Under the pieces are notes generated by a model. That model was given only the letters and a program-made list of their open reading frames with translations. It ran no database searches and was not told the DNA's origin. The position numbers and the translations under genes are program-made. Positions 7,679-16,477 of a DNA stretch of 64,000 bases are shown here, piece by piece. Positions within the stretch are counted from its first letter, which is position 1, and each line of letters opens with the position of its first letter. This DNA is from Microbacterium psychrotolerans. GTDB taxonomy: Bacteria > Actinomycetota > Actinomycetes > Actinomycetales > Microbacteriaceae. The stretch lies in the NCBI RefSeq assembly GCF_031085295.1, contig NZ_JAVFWO010000001.1:62001-126000 (forward strand), given 5' to 3'.

Positions 7679-10371
7679 GCGATCCCGCCGAGCGCGCCGG
7701 CATCGCCGAGCACGTCGACGCCGACGTCGCCGACCTCGTCGAGGAGCCGCGCGGCGTCGCGCCCGACGACCCCGCCGTCACGGGCGACGACCGCCGCGCG
7801 CCGATCGCGAACGCACCTTCGGGAGAGCAGCCGCGCGGCATGGCGCCCGCGCAGCGCCCGGCGGCGACGCCCGACCGCACGCTTCACATGATCGGCAACG
7901 CGCATCTCGATCCGGTGTGGCTATGGCCGTGGCAGGAGGGGTACCAGGAGGCCCGCGCGACGTTCGCGAGCGCGCTGGACCGCATGGACGAGTACCCGGA
8001 CTTCATCTTCACGTGCGACCAGATCGTGCTGCTGTCGTGGGTCGAGGAGCAGGATCCCGACCTGTTCGCGCGCATCCAGGAGCGCGTCGCCGAGGGCCGC
8101 TGGGTCAACGTCGGCGGCTGGTGGGTCGAACCCGACTGCAACATGCCGATGGGCGAGTCGTTCGCCCGCCAGGGCCTGTACGGCCAGCGCTACCTGCAGT
8201 CGCGCTTCGGTCGCATCTCGACCGTCGGCATGAACGTCGACCCGTTCGGGCACAGCGCGAGCCTCCCCCAGATCCTCCGCGGGCACCGGATGGACTCGTA
8301 CTGCTTCCTGCGCCCGGGCCCCCACGAGGGCGACCTCGATGAGACGCTCTTCCACTGGGAGTCCGCCGACGGGTCGCGCGTCCTCGCCTACCGCATCCCG
8401 TTCGAGTACTGCAGCCCGCCCGGCGACGTGTCGGGCCAGACCGAGAAATCCCTCGCACAGCTGGATCGCTCATTCGGCGAGATGATGGTGTTCTACGGGG
8501 TCGGCAACCACGGCGGCGGCCCTACCAAGGCCAACATCGAGTCGATCCACCGCTACGACCGCATGGGCAGCTTCGGGAGGATGACGATGTCGTCACCGCG
8601 CGCGTACTTCGACGAGATGCTCGCCCGCGGCGAGGGCTTCCTCGAGGCGCTGTCCGTCCGCCGCGACGACCTGCAGCACCACGCACCCGGCTGCTACTCG
8701 TCGCACTCGGGAATCAAGGCATGGCAGCGACGCGCGCAGTGGGCGGTGCTGTCGGCGGAGCGCTGGGCGGCGATCGACACGGCCCTCACCGCGGCGGAGT
8801 ACCCCCGCGAGGACCTCGAGCGAGCGTGGAAGCAGATCCTCTTCAACCAGTTCCACGACATCCTGCCGGGATCGGCGATCGAGCCGTCGTACGACGACGC
8901 GCGCGACCAGCTCGGCGAGGCGGTCGCGATCTCCAAGCGAATCATCACGCGCGCCCACAACCGCATCGCGCGTCGCATCGACATCCCGATGGACACCGCG
9001 ACCCAGCCGGTCGTCGTGTTCAACCCGCACCCGTGGCCGGTGTCGGTCGAGGTCGACATGCAGTACGGCGCGCAGCCGCGGGGAGTACGCATCGTCGACC
9101 ACGAGGGCGATCCGGTGGTCTCGCAGGCGACGCAGTCGACGGCCACCACCGGCGACATGAGCCGCGGCGCGGTGACCTTCCGCGCCGACGTGCCGGCGCT
9201 CGGCTACGCGCTGTACCGCATGCTTCCGGGGCCGGCGCTGCCCGTGGAGACCGGGCTCGAGGTGTCGGATGACGGCACGGTCATCGAGAACGCGCACCTG
9301 CGCCTCGAGCTCGATCCGCGCACCGGTGACGTCGTCTCTCTTCTCGACAAGGCGAGCGGAGCAGACCCGCTCGCCGGCACACGCGGGCAGCCGCGCACCG
9401 CGGTGTGCGACGACCCGACCGACACCTGGGGTCACCGCGTCATCTCGTACGCCTGGCCGGGCGCCGCGATGACCCTCGACCGCATCGTCGTGCGCGAGAC
9501 CGGCCCGCTGCGCTCGCGCGTGCGCGTCGAGCGGTCGTGGGGCGCCAGCACCCTGGTCGAGGAGTACCTGCTGTCGCACGATGCCCGCGCGGTGCGCGTG
9601 GACGTCACGATCGATTGGCGCGAGAAGGCACACCTGCTGAAGCTCCGCTTCCCGGTGGGACTCGACGATCCGTCCGCGACCTACGAGATCCCCTACGGCA
9701 CGATCGAGCGGCCGGTCGACGGCGCCGAGGAGCCCGCCCAGTCGTGGGTCGACCTCACGGGCACGGTGGGCGGCGCCCCCGCCGGTCTCACGGTCGTCTG
9801 CACCGCGAAGCACGGCTGGGACGTCTCCCCCGCCGGGTCCGCCGGCCTCGAGACGGCGAGCATCGGCATCACCGCCGTGCGCAGCCCCGTGTACTCGTGG
9901 CACGACCCGCGTCTGCTCGACCCCGAGGGCGTCTACGCGTTCCAGGACCAGGGTGTGCAGCGCTTCGGGCTGGAGCTGATCCCGCATGCCGGCGACTGGC
10001 GCGAGGCACAGCCGACCCGTCGAGCCGCCGTGCTCGGTGCGCCGGTGCGCGCGCAGCTCGAGTCGTTCCACGACGGCGACCTGCCACCTCGCGACGGCTT
10101 CGCAGACGACGGCGGCGGTGCCGTGATGGTGACGGCGGTCAAGGGCAGCGAGGACACCCCCGACATCGCGGCCGCGGATCTCATCGTGCGCGCTGTGGAG
10201 ACGCGCGGCGAGCCGGCGCGCGCCCGCATCGAGCTCCCGTTGGTCGGCCGCACGATCGAGGGCGAGTTCCGGCCGCACGAGGTGCGCACGTTCCGGGTGC
10301 CGCTGGATCCGTCCGGCGAGATCGTCGAGGTCGATCTCCTGGAGTGGCCGCTCGGCGAGCAGCCGACGTGA
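7675..10371 (+). CDS. GH38 alpha-mannosidase
   Basis: The product is 898 residues. After a disordered, acidic and Pro/Ala-rich leader of about 65 residues comes the GH38 catalytic domain. HLDPVWLWPWQEG supplies the zinc ligands H77 and D79, GGWWVEPDCN follows, and NVDPFGHS carries the predicted nucleophile D189. NQFHDILPGSAI is the third GH38 zinc/substrate motif. The C-terminal 450 residues match the beta-sandwich domains of class II mannosidases. No signal peptide is seen, so it trims alpha-mannosides in the cytoplasm. ATG 7675 overlaps the SIS stop. The leader is odd for the family, and translation might instead begin at M70 just before the domain. Confidence 0.9.
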   Translation: MSDPAERAGIAEHVDADVADLVEEPRGVAPDDPAVTGDDRRAPIANAPSGEQPRGMAPAQRPAATPDRTLHMIGNAHLDPVWLWPWQEGYQEARATFASALDRMDEYPDFIFTCDQIVLLSWVEEQDPDLFARIQERVAEGRWVNVGGWWVEPDCNMPMGESFARQGLYGQRYLQSRFGRISTVGMNVDPFGHSASLPQILRGHRMDSYCFLRPGPHEGDLDETLFHWESADGSRVLAYRIPFEYCSPPGDVSGQTEKSLAQLDRSFGEMMVFYGVGNHGGGPTKANIESIHRYDRMGSFGRMTMSSPRAYFDEMLARGEGFLEALSVRRDDLQHHAPGCYSSHSGIKAWQRRAQWAVLSAERWAAIDTALTAAEYPREDLERAWKQILFNQFHDILPGSAIEPSYDDARDQLGEAVAISKRIITRAHNRIARRIDIPMDTATQPVVVFNPHPWPVSVEVDMQYGAQPRGVRIVDHEGDPVVSQATQSTATTGDMSRGAVTFRADVPALGYALYRMLPGPALPVETGLEVSDDGTVIENAHLRLELDPRTGDVVSLLDKASGADPLAGTRGQPRTAVCDDPTDTWGHRVISYAWPGAAMTLDRIVVRETGPLRSRVRVERSWGASTLVEEYLLSHDARAVRVDVTIDWREKAHLLKLRFPVGLDDPSATYEIPYGTIERPVDGAEEPAQSWVDLTGTVGGAPAGLTVVCTAKHGWDVSPAGSAGLETASIGITAVRSPVYSWHDPRLLDPEGVYAFQDQGVQRFGLELIPHAGDWREAQPTRRAAVLGAPVRAQLESFHDGDLPPRDGFADDGGGAVMVTAVKGSEDTPDIAAADLIVRAVETRGEPARARIELPLVGRTIEGEFRPHEVRTFRVPLDPSGEIVEVDLLEWPLGEQPT

Positions 10372-12251
10372 GCGCATCGCCGTCGCCGGCGGTGACGATC
10401 CTCGACGCGGATCCGCGTGACTTCGCGATCGAGGTCCGCCGCGACGGCGACGCGCACCGCGTCACGCTGCGCCTCGACGGCGCGCACCCCGTCGACGCCG
10501 CCGTCCGCGTGACGGTGGAGCTCGCCCGCGCCGACGACCCGTGGTGGCTCATCCCGGGGCTCTTCTACGGCGAGAACCGGCCCGCGGCGAACGACCGGCT
10601 CTATCCCCGCTTCGAGGCCGGCGCGCGCACGTCCGCACAGCACGCCGCATTCGTGAGCGACGAGTGGCACTTCCGCTCCGACCGTGCCGCCACCCCCGTG
10701 GTGTTGGCATGGCCGGCACCGGGCATGCCGGGCCGCGGGCTCTCGGCCGATCCGGTCACGGAGCTCGGGCTCACCGGTCTGGGCTTCGCGCTCCGCGGCA
10801 GCATCGCCGAGCTGAGCGCCACCTTCCCCGCGCGCGAGTTCCCCGTGACGTACTACGGCGACGGCACACCTCGTCCGGCCGAGGTGCAGCGGCACCGCTT
10901 CGAACCCGGCGACGAGGTCGAGGTCGTCGTGCGCGTGCACGAGCTCGCGGCCGACCGGCACGACTACGCCCGCGTGCTGCGAGACCTGCATGCGGCATCC
11001 GCCCCCCGGGCTCCCCTGCGCCCGTGGATGGGCGTGGCGGCCGCGGCCGGGCTCAGCGCCGAGGGCCTGCTGCGGTGGCACTACGACCCCGAGCCGGGCG
11101 TGCTGCTGGAGACCGTGGGATTCGACAGGGAGGTCTCCGGCCGCGACGGCGAGTCCGTCGATCGGCAGGCGATGCATGTGGGCTGGGTCTCGGGCATCCC
11201 CTGGGCGTACGCGATGCTGCGCCACGCCGAGCGGACGGCTGATCTCGATGCGCGCGCAGAGCGCGCTCTCGAACCAGCCGCCTCGGCACTGCGCGACGCG
11301 GCGCTGTCGGTGATCGACTTCTGCACGGCCGAGCTCGCACCCAGCGGCACCCTGTGGGGCGTCTGGTACCGCGGGCGCGGCTGGACGCAGAGCTGGACGA
11401 CGCGCGAACGCGGTCTGCACAGCCGCACCCTGGGCGAGGCGACCCACTTCCTCGTGCGTGCGCTGAAGCTGACCGAGCGGGAGCAGTGGCGACACGCGGT
11501 GCGGTCGAACCTGGACGTCGTCGTCGCGCGCCAGCGCGCCGACGGCAACCTCGGCAGCATCCACCACGCCGAGACCGGCGAGGTGCTCTCGTGGGACGGC
11601 TCGGCGGGGCTCGCCTGGGTGGGCGCGCTCGTCGAGGCGGCGGATGACGACGATCGCTACCTGGATGCCGCGGAGCGGGCCGGACGCTACTACGCGCGGT
11701 TCGTGCACGACGAGTACCTGCACGGGGCGCCGGAGGACGTCGACCTGGCCGTCACCAGCGAGGACGGCTACGTCGCGGTGATGGCCTACATGGCGCTGCA
11801 CCGGGCGACGGGCGACCCCGAATGGCTGGAACTCGCCCGGCGGGCTGCCGATTTCGCCCTGACCTTCCGCTACACGTACGACGTCGACTTCGCCCGGGGC
11901 ACGCTCCTCGGCATCTTCGACTTCGGCACCCGCGGCGCCGACCAGGCCTCGGCATCCAACCAGCACCTGCACGCCTACGGCCTGATCTGCACGCGCGAGC
12001 TGCTCGAACTGGCGGACGCCACCGGCGACGACCACTACCGGGAGCGGGCGCTCGAGACCCTCGCGTGCTTCCGCCAGTTCGTCGCCCGTTTCGACGGCGA
12101 CTTCAACGCCTATCGCGGCATGGTCACAGAACGGTACTACCAGACCGAGTGCTTCCAGCCGAAGGGGATGCTGCTCACCCTGTCGCACGCGTGGAGCGCC
12201 GGCGTGCTGCTGCTCGGCTGCGAGGACGCGCTGGCGGTCGACGCGGGCTGA
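10368..12251 (+). CDS. Putative (alpha/alpha)6-barrel carbohydrate-active protein, family not recognised
   Basis: The 627-residue protein starts at GTG 10368, overlapping the GH38 stop by 4 bp. About 200 residues of beta-rich sequence are followed by a helical C-terminal region with repeated motifs of six-hairpin glycosidases: WTQSWTTRERGLHSRTLGEATHFLVRALKLT, ADGNLGSIHHAETGEVLSWDGSAGLAWVGALV, SEDGYVAVMAYMALHRAT and ASNQHLHAYGLICTRELLELA. This repeating helix-hairpin pattern suggests an (alpha/alpha)6 toroid such as that of GH127, GH105 or C5-epimerases, but I cannot assign a family or catalytic residues. Coupling to the mannosidase suggests that it works on the same glycan. Confidence 0.55.
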   Translation: MSASPSPAVTILDADPRDFAIEVRRDGDAHRVTLRLDGAHPVDAAVRVTVELARADDPWWLIPGLFYGENRPAANDRLYPRFEAGARTSAQHAAFVSDEWHFRSDRAATPVVLAWPAPGMPGRGLSADPVTELGLTGLGFALRGSIAELSATFPAREFPVTYYGDGTPRPAEVQRHRFEPGDEVEVVVRVHELAADRHDYARVLRDLHAASAPRAPLRPWMGVAAAAGLSAEGLLRWHYDPEPGVLLETVGFDREVSGRDGESVDRQAMHVGWVSGIPWAYAMLRHAERTADLDARAERALEPAASALRDAALSVIDFCTAELAPSGTLWGVWYRGRGWTQSWTTRERGLHSRTLGEATHFLVRALKLTEREQWRHAVRSNLDVVVARQRADGNLGSIHHAETGEVLSWDGSAGLAWVGALVEAADDDDRYLDAAERAGRYYARFVHDEYLHGAPEDVDLAVTSEDGYVAVMAYMALHRATGDPEWLELARRAADFALTFRYTYDVDFARGTLLGIFDFGTRGADQASASNQHLHAYGLICTRELLELADATGDDHYRERALETLACFRQFVARFDGDFNAYRGMVTERYYQTECFQPKGMLLTLSHAWSAGVLLLGCEDALAVDAG

Positions 12252-12377
12252 CGGCCACACCGAGCGGCCCGGCGGAAGCCCGCGACGGCTTGCACAGGAG
12301 CGTCGGGGAATCAAGCCCCTCGGCCCTGGCGCGCGGCGGACGCACGATGGCGTGTCGGAATCTGCGTGGAGGTGCGA

Positions 12378-13094
12378 GTGGACGTCATCCTGGTCCCCGG
12401 GCTGTGGCTGGACGCGTCCTCGTGGCAGGACGTGGCCGACAGGCTCTCGGCGGCGGGACACGCACCCCACGCGCTGACACTCCGCGGACTCGACACGCGC
12501 TCGGCGGACCGCCGGGGCAGCATGATGGCCGACCACGTCGCCGAGATCGTTTCGGCCATCGACCGGTGCGGCGGCCCCGCCGTGCTCGTGGGCCACGCCG
12601 AGTCGTGCGGGCTGGTGCACGCCGCCGTCAACAAGCGCCCCGACCGCGTCGCGCACGCTGTCCACGTGGGAGGGCTGCCGAGCGCCGACGGCACGCATGT
12701 GCTGAGCGGGTTCGCGGTGGACGCGCGGGGAACCACGACCCACACCGCGGGCTATCGCGCCGTGGACCCGACGCTGGCCACGCTGCATCGGCGTATGACC
12801 GAGAACTCCTCGCACGTGCTGGACCAGGTGCAGCGGCTGCGCGACCCGCGACGCTTCGACGTGCCGGTCACCGTCGTCGCGACCGAGTTCACCGCCGACG
12901 ACGTGCGCCGCTGGTCGTCGGCCGGCATCGACCCCGCTCGTGAGCTGCCGCATCTGCGCCACGTGACGGTGGTGGACCTGCCGTCGGGGCGCTGGCCGCA
13001 GATCGAACGGCCGGCGGACCTCTCGCGCATCCTGCTGGCGGCGATCCCCGTCGGCGACGGTCCCGTCGTCACCGCGGAGCCCGCCCCGATGTGA
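12378..13094 (+). CDS. Alpha/beta-hydrolase-fold protein lacking the usual nucleophile serine
   Basis: The 238-residue protein has the start of the alpha/beta-hydrolase fold (DVILVPGLWLDASSWQDVADRL) and a late LPSGRWPQIERPADLSRIL segment in the place of the catalytic His loop. The nucleophile elbow, normally G-x-S-x-G, reads VLVGHAESCG, with Ala where Ser is expected and Ser two residues later. The protein is therefore either inactive or uses a shifted nucleophile. GTG 12378 has an excellent GGAGGTG at 12368, better than GTG 12366. It lies 126 bp after the previous gene and converges on the Gfo/Idh/MocA operon, with only 9 bp between stop codons. Confidence 0.65.
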   Translation: MDVILVPGLWLDASSWQDVADRLSAAGHAPHALTLRGLDTRSADRRGSMMADHVAEIVSAIDRCGGPAVLVGHAESCGLVHAAVNKRPDRVAHAVHVGGLPSADGTHVLSGFAVDARGTTTHTAGYRAVDPTLATLHRRMTENSSHVLDQVQRLRDPRRFDVPVTVVATEFTADDVRRWSSAGIDPARELPHLRHVTVVDLPSGRWPQIERPADLSRILLAAIPVGDGPVVTAEPAPM

Positions 13095-13108
13095 CCTCCG
13101 CGGTCACA
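13090..13108. terminator. Short hairpin spanning both convergent stop codons
   Basis: TGTGACC and GGTCACA form a perfect 7-bp stem around a 5-base loop. The two arms contain the stop codons of the hydrolase (+) and the dehydrogenase (-). It could act as a weak bidirectional terminator; there is no U-tract. Confidence 0.35.
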
Positions 13109-14138
13109 CCGCGACGGGTTCGACCGCCGAGGTGCGCACCGCCGCGATCGAGCCCGAGGTCGCCGATTCGTAGGCCGCGAGGATCACACCGAGCACGTCG
13201 ATGCCCTCCGTGTGGGTCTGGATCGGTCGCCGTCCCTCGAGGAGGCACTCCGCGAAGTGCGCCACCTCTGCCGCGAACTCGTGCACCGGTTCGAAAGTCA
13301 CCGTCTGCGGGTCCTCGCCGCGCAGGCGCGTCTGCAGTGTGATGCCGTCGGAGCTCAGCGAGCCCTTCTCGGCCACCAGGGAGAACTTCTCGGTGCCGAC
13401 CGCCGGCTCGTACGCCCAGCTCGTGGTCACGTGCCCGACCACGCCGTTGTCGTAGCGGATCAGCACCTGCGCCGAGTCCTCGCCCTCCATGAAGTCGAGG
13501 CGATGGCGCGAGAGCATGGCCGCGACCTCGGTGGGGGTGCCGCCGGCGAGGTGCTGCAGCAGGTACAGCGGGTGGTAGCCGGTGTCGATCAGCTCGCCGC
13601 CGCCGGAGGTCGCCGCGCGCGCCCGCCACCCCATGCTCTCCAGGGTGAAGTCGTTGAAGAAGCTGTCTGTCGTGCGCACCTCGTACACGCGCCCGAGGGC
13701 GCCGCTGTCGACGACGGCCTTCGCCGCGGCCACCGCCGGCTGGAACAGCTGGTTGTGGGCGCACATGATCGTGACGCCGGTGCGCGCCGCCGCGGCCCCG
13801 ATGGCATCCGCCTCCTCGAGGGTGAGGCAGAGGGGCTTCTCGCAGAGCACGTGGAGTCCGGCGTGGGCGGCCGCGATGATCGCTTCGGCGTGGAGGTGGT
13901 GCGGCAGGCAGATGTCCACCGCGTCCAGGCCGCCCTCCGCGATCATCTCGCGGTAGTCGGCGTAGAGCCGCACGTCCTGATCGTCGCCACGCCGCTTCTC
14001 GGCGCTCTCGCGGACCGGGTCGGCGATCGCCGCGAACTCGACGAGGTCGGCGTTGCGGCGGTAGCCCGCCACATGCGCCCCGGCGATGCCGCCTGCGCCG
14101 ATGAGTCCGATGCGCACCCTCTTCGTGCCCGTGGTCAT
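13104..14138 (-). CDS. Gfo/Idh/MocA-family oxidoreductase
   Basis: This 344-residue protein has an N-terminal Rossmann domain (RIGLIGAGGIAGAHVAGY), the conserved CEKPL motif near residue 95 that carries the catalytic-region Lys, and GGELIDTGYHPLYLLQHL in the C-terminal sheet domain, where D/H residues contact the sugar. Such enzymes oxidise or reduce sugars, inositols or amino sugars with NAD(P). The ATG at 14138 overlaps the stop of the upstream paralogue by 4 bp, so the two dehydrogenases form one operon under LacI site 3. Two adjacent paralogues suggest successive steps, such as oxidation to a keto-sugar and reduction, or a heteromer. Confidence 0.85.
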   Translation of the reverse strand: MTTGTKRVRIGLIGAGGIAGAHVAGYRRNADLVEFAAIADPVRESAEKRRGDDQDVRLYADYREMIAEGGLDAVDICLPHHLHAEAIIAAAHAGLHVLCEKPLCLTLEEADAIGAAAARTGVTIMCAHNQLFQPAVAAAKAVVDSGALGRVYEVRTTDSFFNDFTLESMGWRARAATSGGGELIDTGYHPLYLLQHLAGGTPTEVAAMLSRHRLDFMEGEDSAQVLIRYDNGVVGHVTTSWAYEPAVGTEKFSLVAEKGSLSSDGITLQTRLRGEDPQTVTFEPVHEFAAEVAHFAECLLEGRRPIQTHTEGIDVLGVILAAYESATSGSIAAVRTSAVEPVAV

Positions 14139-15142
14139 GACCGTCCTTCCGTTGCGAGTCCGACCGCGGCGCCGGTCGAGGCCGCGGCGTTGGCTGCGAC
14201 GACGAACCGCGTGAGCTCGATCGCCGTGCGCTGGTTGTCCGACGGGTCGGCGGCGCCGCGCATCGCGTCCACCCACAGTTCGAAGGGCCGCCGGGCCCGC
14301 TCCGCCTCGGCCACCGGCATCCACTGGTCGCCGAAGCGGCCGCCCTTGGCGATGAGCTCCTCGCGGCCGAATCCGAACAGCAGCGACGCCGCAGTGCCGC
14401 GCACCTCGAAGGCGAACGCGCCCGGCGTCGTCACGAAGCTCGCCTCGGCGACTCCGAGCGCCCCGTTCGGGTACTCCGCGACGACCACGGCGTTGTCCTC
14501 CACCTCCCGAGCGGTGACGCGGCCATACGACGCGGTCACGTGGGCGGGGCGTGCACCCAGGAAGCGCTGGACGAGGTAGGCCGGGTGGCATCCGAGGTCG
14601 GCGAAGGCTCCCCCGATCGCCGCCACCGGGTCGGCGAACCGTTCGGGCAGCCAGCCCCCGAGCCACCCGTCGTGCGCCATCCGCACGCGCGCGTACGTCA
14701 CGTCGCCCAGGCTGCCCGCGTCGATGAGAGCGGATGCCGCCATCACCTCGGGATCGGCCAGCCGCGGCAAGGACACGACGAGCGCCACGCCGGTGTCACG
14801 CGCCTGCGCGACCAGGGCCTCGCACTCGTCGACCGTGGGAGCCAGGAGCTTCTCCGTGAACACGTGCTTGCCCGCCGCGATCGCCCGCGAGATGACAGCG
14901 GTGTGGTCGGCGGTCGCTGTGGTGACCGTGATGGCCGCGACGTCGGGATGCGCGAGCAGCGCATCGAGCGAGTCGACGACCTCGACGCCCAGATGACTCG
15001 CGCCCTCGGCCGCGAGGGCCGGATCCGGATCCCATCCGGCGACGACCCGTGTGCCGGGATGCTCCGTCGCGTCTCGCGCGTAATCGCCCGCGTGGACGTG
15101 CCAGAACCCCGCGATCCCCACGCCGATGACCTCGTCAGTCAC
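14135..15142 (-). CDS. Gfo/Idh/MocA-family oxidoreductase
   Basis: This 335-residue protein has an N-terminal Rossmann fold (VIGVGIAGFWHVHAGDY) with an atypical glycine motif, EKLLAPTVDE at the EKP position (Pro replaced by Leu) and DLGCHPAYLVQRFL in the substrate domain. GTG 15142 is preceded by AGGAG ten bases upstream. It is the first gene of a two-gene operon whose promoter region holds the best-conserved LacI-type operator (15191-15208). The change from EKP to EKL is found in some members acting on unusual substrates; the substrate is not known. Confidence 0.8.
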   Translation of the reverse strand: MTDEVIGVGIAGFWHVHAGDYARDATEHPGTRVVAGWDPDPALAAEGASHLGVEVVDSLDALLAHPDVAAITVTTATADHTAVISRAIAAGKHVFTEKLLAPTVDECEALVAQARDTGVALVVSLPRLADPEVMAASALIDAGSLGDVTYARVRMAHDGWLGGWLPERFADPVAAIGGAFADLGCHPAYLVQRFLGARPAHVTASYGRVTAREVEDNAVVVAEYPNGALGVAEASFVTTPGAFAFEVRGTAASLLFGFGREELIAKGGRFGDQWMPVAEAERARRPFELWVDAMRGAADPSDNQRTAIELTRFVVAANAAASTGAAVGLATEGRS

Positions 15143-15190
15143 GCTGTGCACTCCTCTGTGTCGCTCGGCTGCCGGTTGTACCGGTCGGCG

Positions 15191-15208
15191 TGTGGCAACG
15201 TTACCACA
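15191..15208. promoter_or_regulatory. LacI-type operator, site 3
   Basis: TGTGGCAACGTTACCACA is an 18-bp palindrome with a single mismatch and is the best copy of the motif found at 405 and 6057. It lies 49 bp upstream of the GTG start of the dehydrogenase operon read leftwards. Confidence 0.7.
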
Positions 15209-15294
15209 AGCGTTGTGCGCGACACGCGGGAGCAACGCGCTCCGTGCCGCCCGCGAGACGCGGGGCCGGCCCCGCGACTCGCAGGGAAGCGGCT

Positions 15295-15317
15295 GCCGGC
15301 CGTGCGCGACGGCCGGC
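15295..15317 (-). terminator. Hairpin terminator after the alcohol dehydrogenase gene
   Basis: GCCGGCCGT and ACGGCCGGC form a perfect 9-bp stem with a GCGCG loop, starting 9 bp after the stop codon at 15326 on the minus strand. It has no U-tract, as is common in high-GC actinobacteria. Confidence 0.55.
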
Positions 15318-15325
15318 GGTGCGGC

Positions 15326-16345
15326 TCACACCGTCAGGAGCACCTTCGTCGCGCGGCGCTCGTTCATCGCTCGATAGCCTTCGGCCGCGTCCTCGATCGG
15401 CAGGGTCAGGTCGAAGACCTTGCCCGGGTCGATCCGGCGGTCCCAGATCAGCTGGATGAGCTCGGGCAGGAAGCGGCGCACCGGCGCCGGCCCGCCGTGC
15501 AGGTGCACGCCCGAGAAGAACAGCTCGAGGCCGTCGAGCGACACGTCGTGCGAGACGCCGACGTAGCCGATGTGACCGCCGGCCCGTGTCGCGCGGATCG
15601 CCTGCATCATCGACTCCTGCGTGCCGACGGCCTCGATGACGCTGTGGGCGCCGTAGCCGCCGGTGAGCTCCTTGATCCTCGCGACCCCGGCGTCGCCGCG
15701 CTCCTCGACGATGTCGGTGGCGCCGAACTCGCGGGCCAGCGCCTGGCGGTCCACGTGACGGCTCATCGCGATGATGCGCTCGGCTCCGAGCTGCCGGGCG
15801 GCGAGGACGCCGAGCAGCCCGACGGCGCCGTCGCCCACGACGGCGACGGTCTTTCCGGGGCCGGCCTCTGCGGCGACGGCGGCGAACCACCCGGTGCCGA
15901 GCACGTCGGATGCCGCGAGCAGCGACGGGACGAGGTCGGCGTCGGGCATGCCGGGCGTGGCGACGAGCGTGCCGTCGGCGAACGGCACGCGCGCGTACTC
16001 GGCCTGCGTGCCGAGGGCGCCCATCGGGTAGGCGTGGATGCAGCGCGACTGGTATCCCGCCTGGCAGATCTCGCAGGTGTTGTCGGAGGCGAAGAACGAT
16101 CCGACGACGAAGTCGCCGACCTGAAGGGTCTTCACGTCGTGGCCGATCTCGGTGACGACGCCGACGTACTCGTGCCCCATCGGGGTGTGATCGACGTCGT
16201 CGTCTCCCCGGTACGGCCACAGGTCCGACCCGCAGATGCAGGTGGCGGCGAGGCGGATGATCGCGTCGGTGGGCTCGACGACGGCCGGGTCCTCCCGCTC
16301 CTCGACGCGGATGTCACCGGGGGCGAACATGACGACGGCGCGCAT
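15326..16345 (-). CDS. Zinc-dependent alcohol dehydrogenase (MDR family)
   Basis: The protein is 339 residues with the medium-chain dehydrogenase layout. The catalytic zinc motifs are CICGSDLW (C38) and GHEYVGVV, and a structural-zinc-like CEICQAGYQSRC has only three cysteines. The Rossmann motif VAVVGDGAVGLLG and an extended NAD-binding half follow. It oxidises an alcohol or reduces an aldehyde using NAD(P). ATG 16345 has AAGGAG seven bases upstream. It stands alone between the sugar operon and the PaiB/DMT pair. The neighbours do not show its substrate. Confidence 0.85.
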   Translation of the reverse strand: MRAVVMFAPGDIRVEEREDPAVVEPTDAIIRLAATCICGSDLWPYRGDDDVDHTPMGHEYVGVVTEIGHDVKTLQVGDFVVGSFFASDNTCEICQAGYQSRCIHAYPMGALGTQAEYARVPFADGTLVATPGMPDADLVPSLLAASDVLGTGWFAAVAAEAGPGKTVAVVGDGAVGLLGVLAARQLGAERIIAMSRHVDRQALAREFGATDIVEERGDAGVARIKELTGGYGAHSVIEAVGTQESMMQAIRATRAGGHIGYVGVSHDVSLDGLELFFSGVHLHGGPAPVRRFLPELIQLIWDRRIDPGKVFDLTLPIEDAAEGYRAMNERRATKVLLTV

Positions 16346-16477
16346 GTGGTTCTCCTTCGTGTGGGTCGCACCCAGTGAACTCCGGCGGCACCACCTCAGC
16401 CAGGTGCGGCTCTGACCGGTACCGGGAGAACCCCCTTCGCGCTGCTGCATGACGCGACCGCGAGGCGGCGGTCGGTG

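Noticed and set aside
9933..12962. Open frame of about 1000 codons on the minus strand
   Set aside because: It is antisense to the GH38, (alpha/alpha)6 and hydrolase genes and shows no domain or ribosome binding site.
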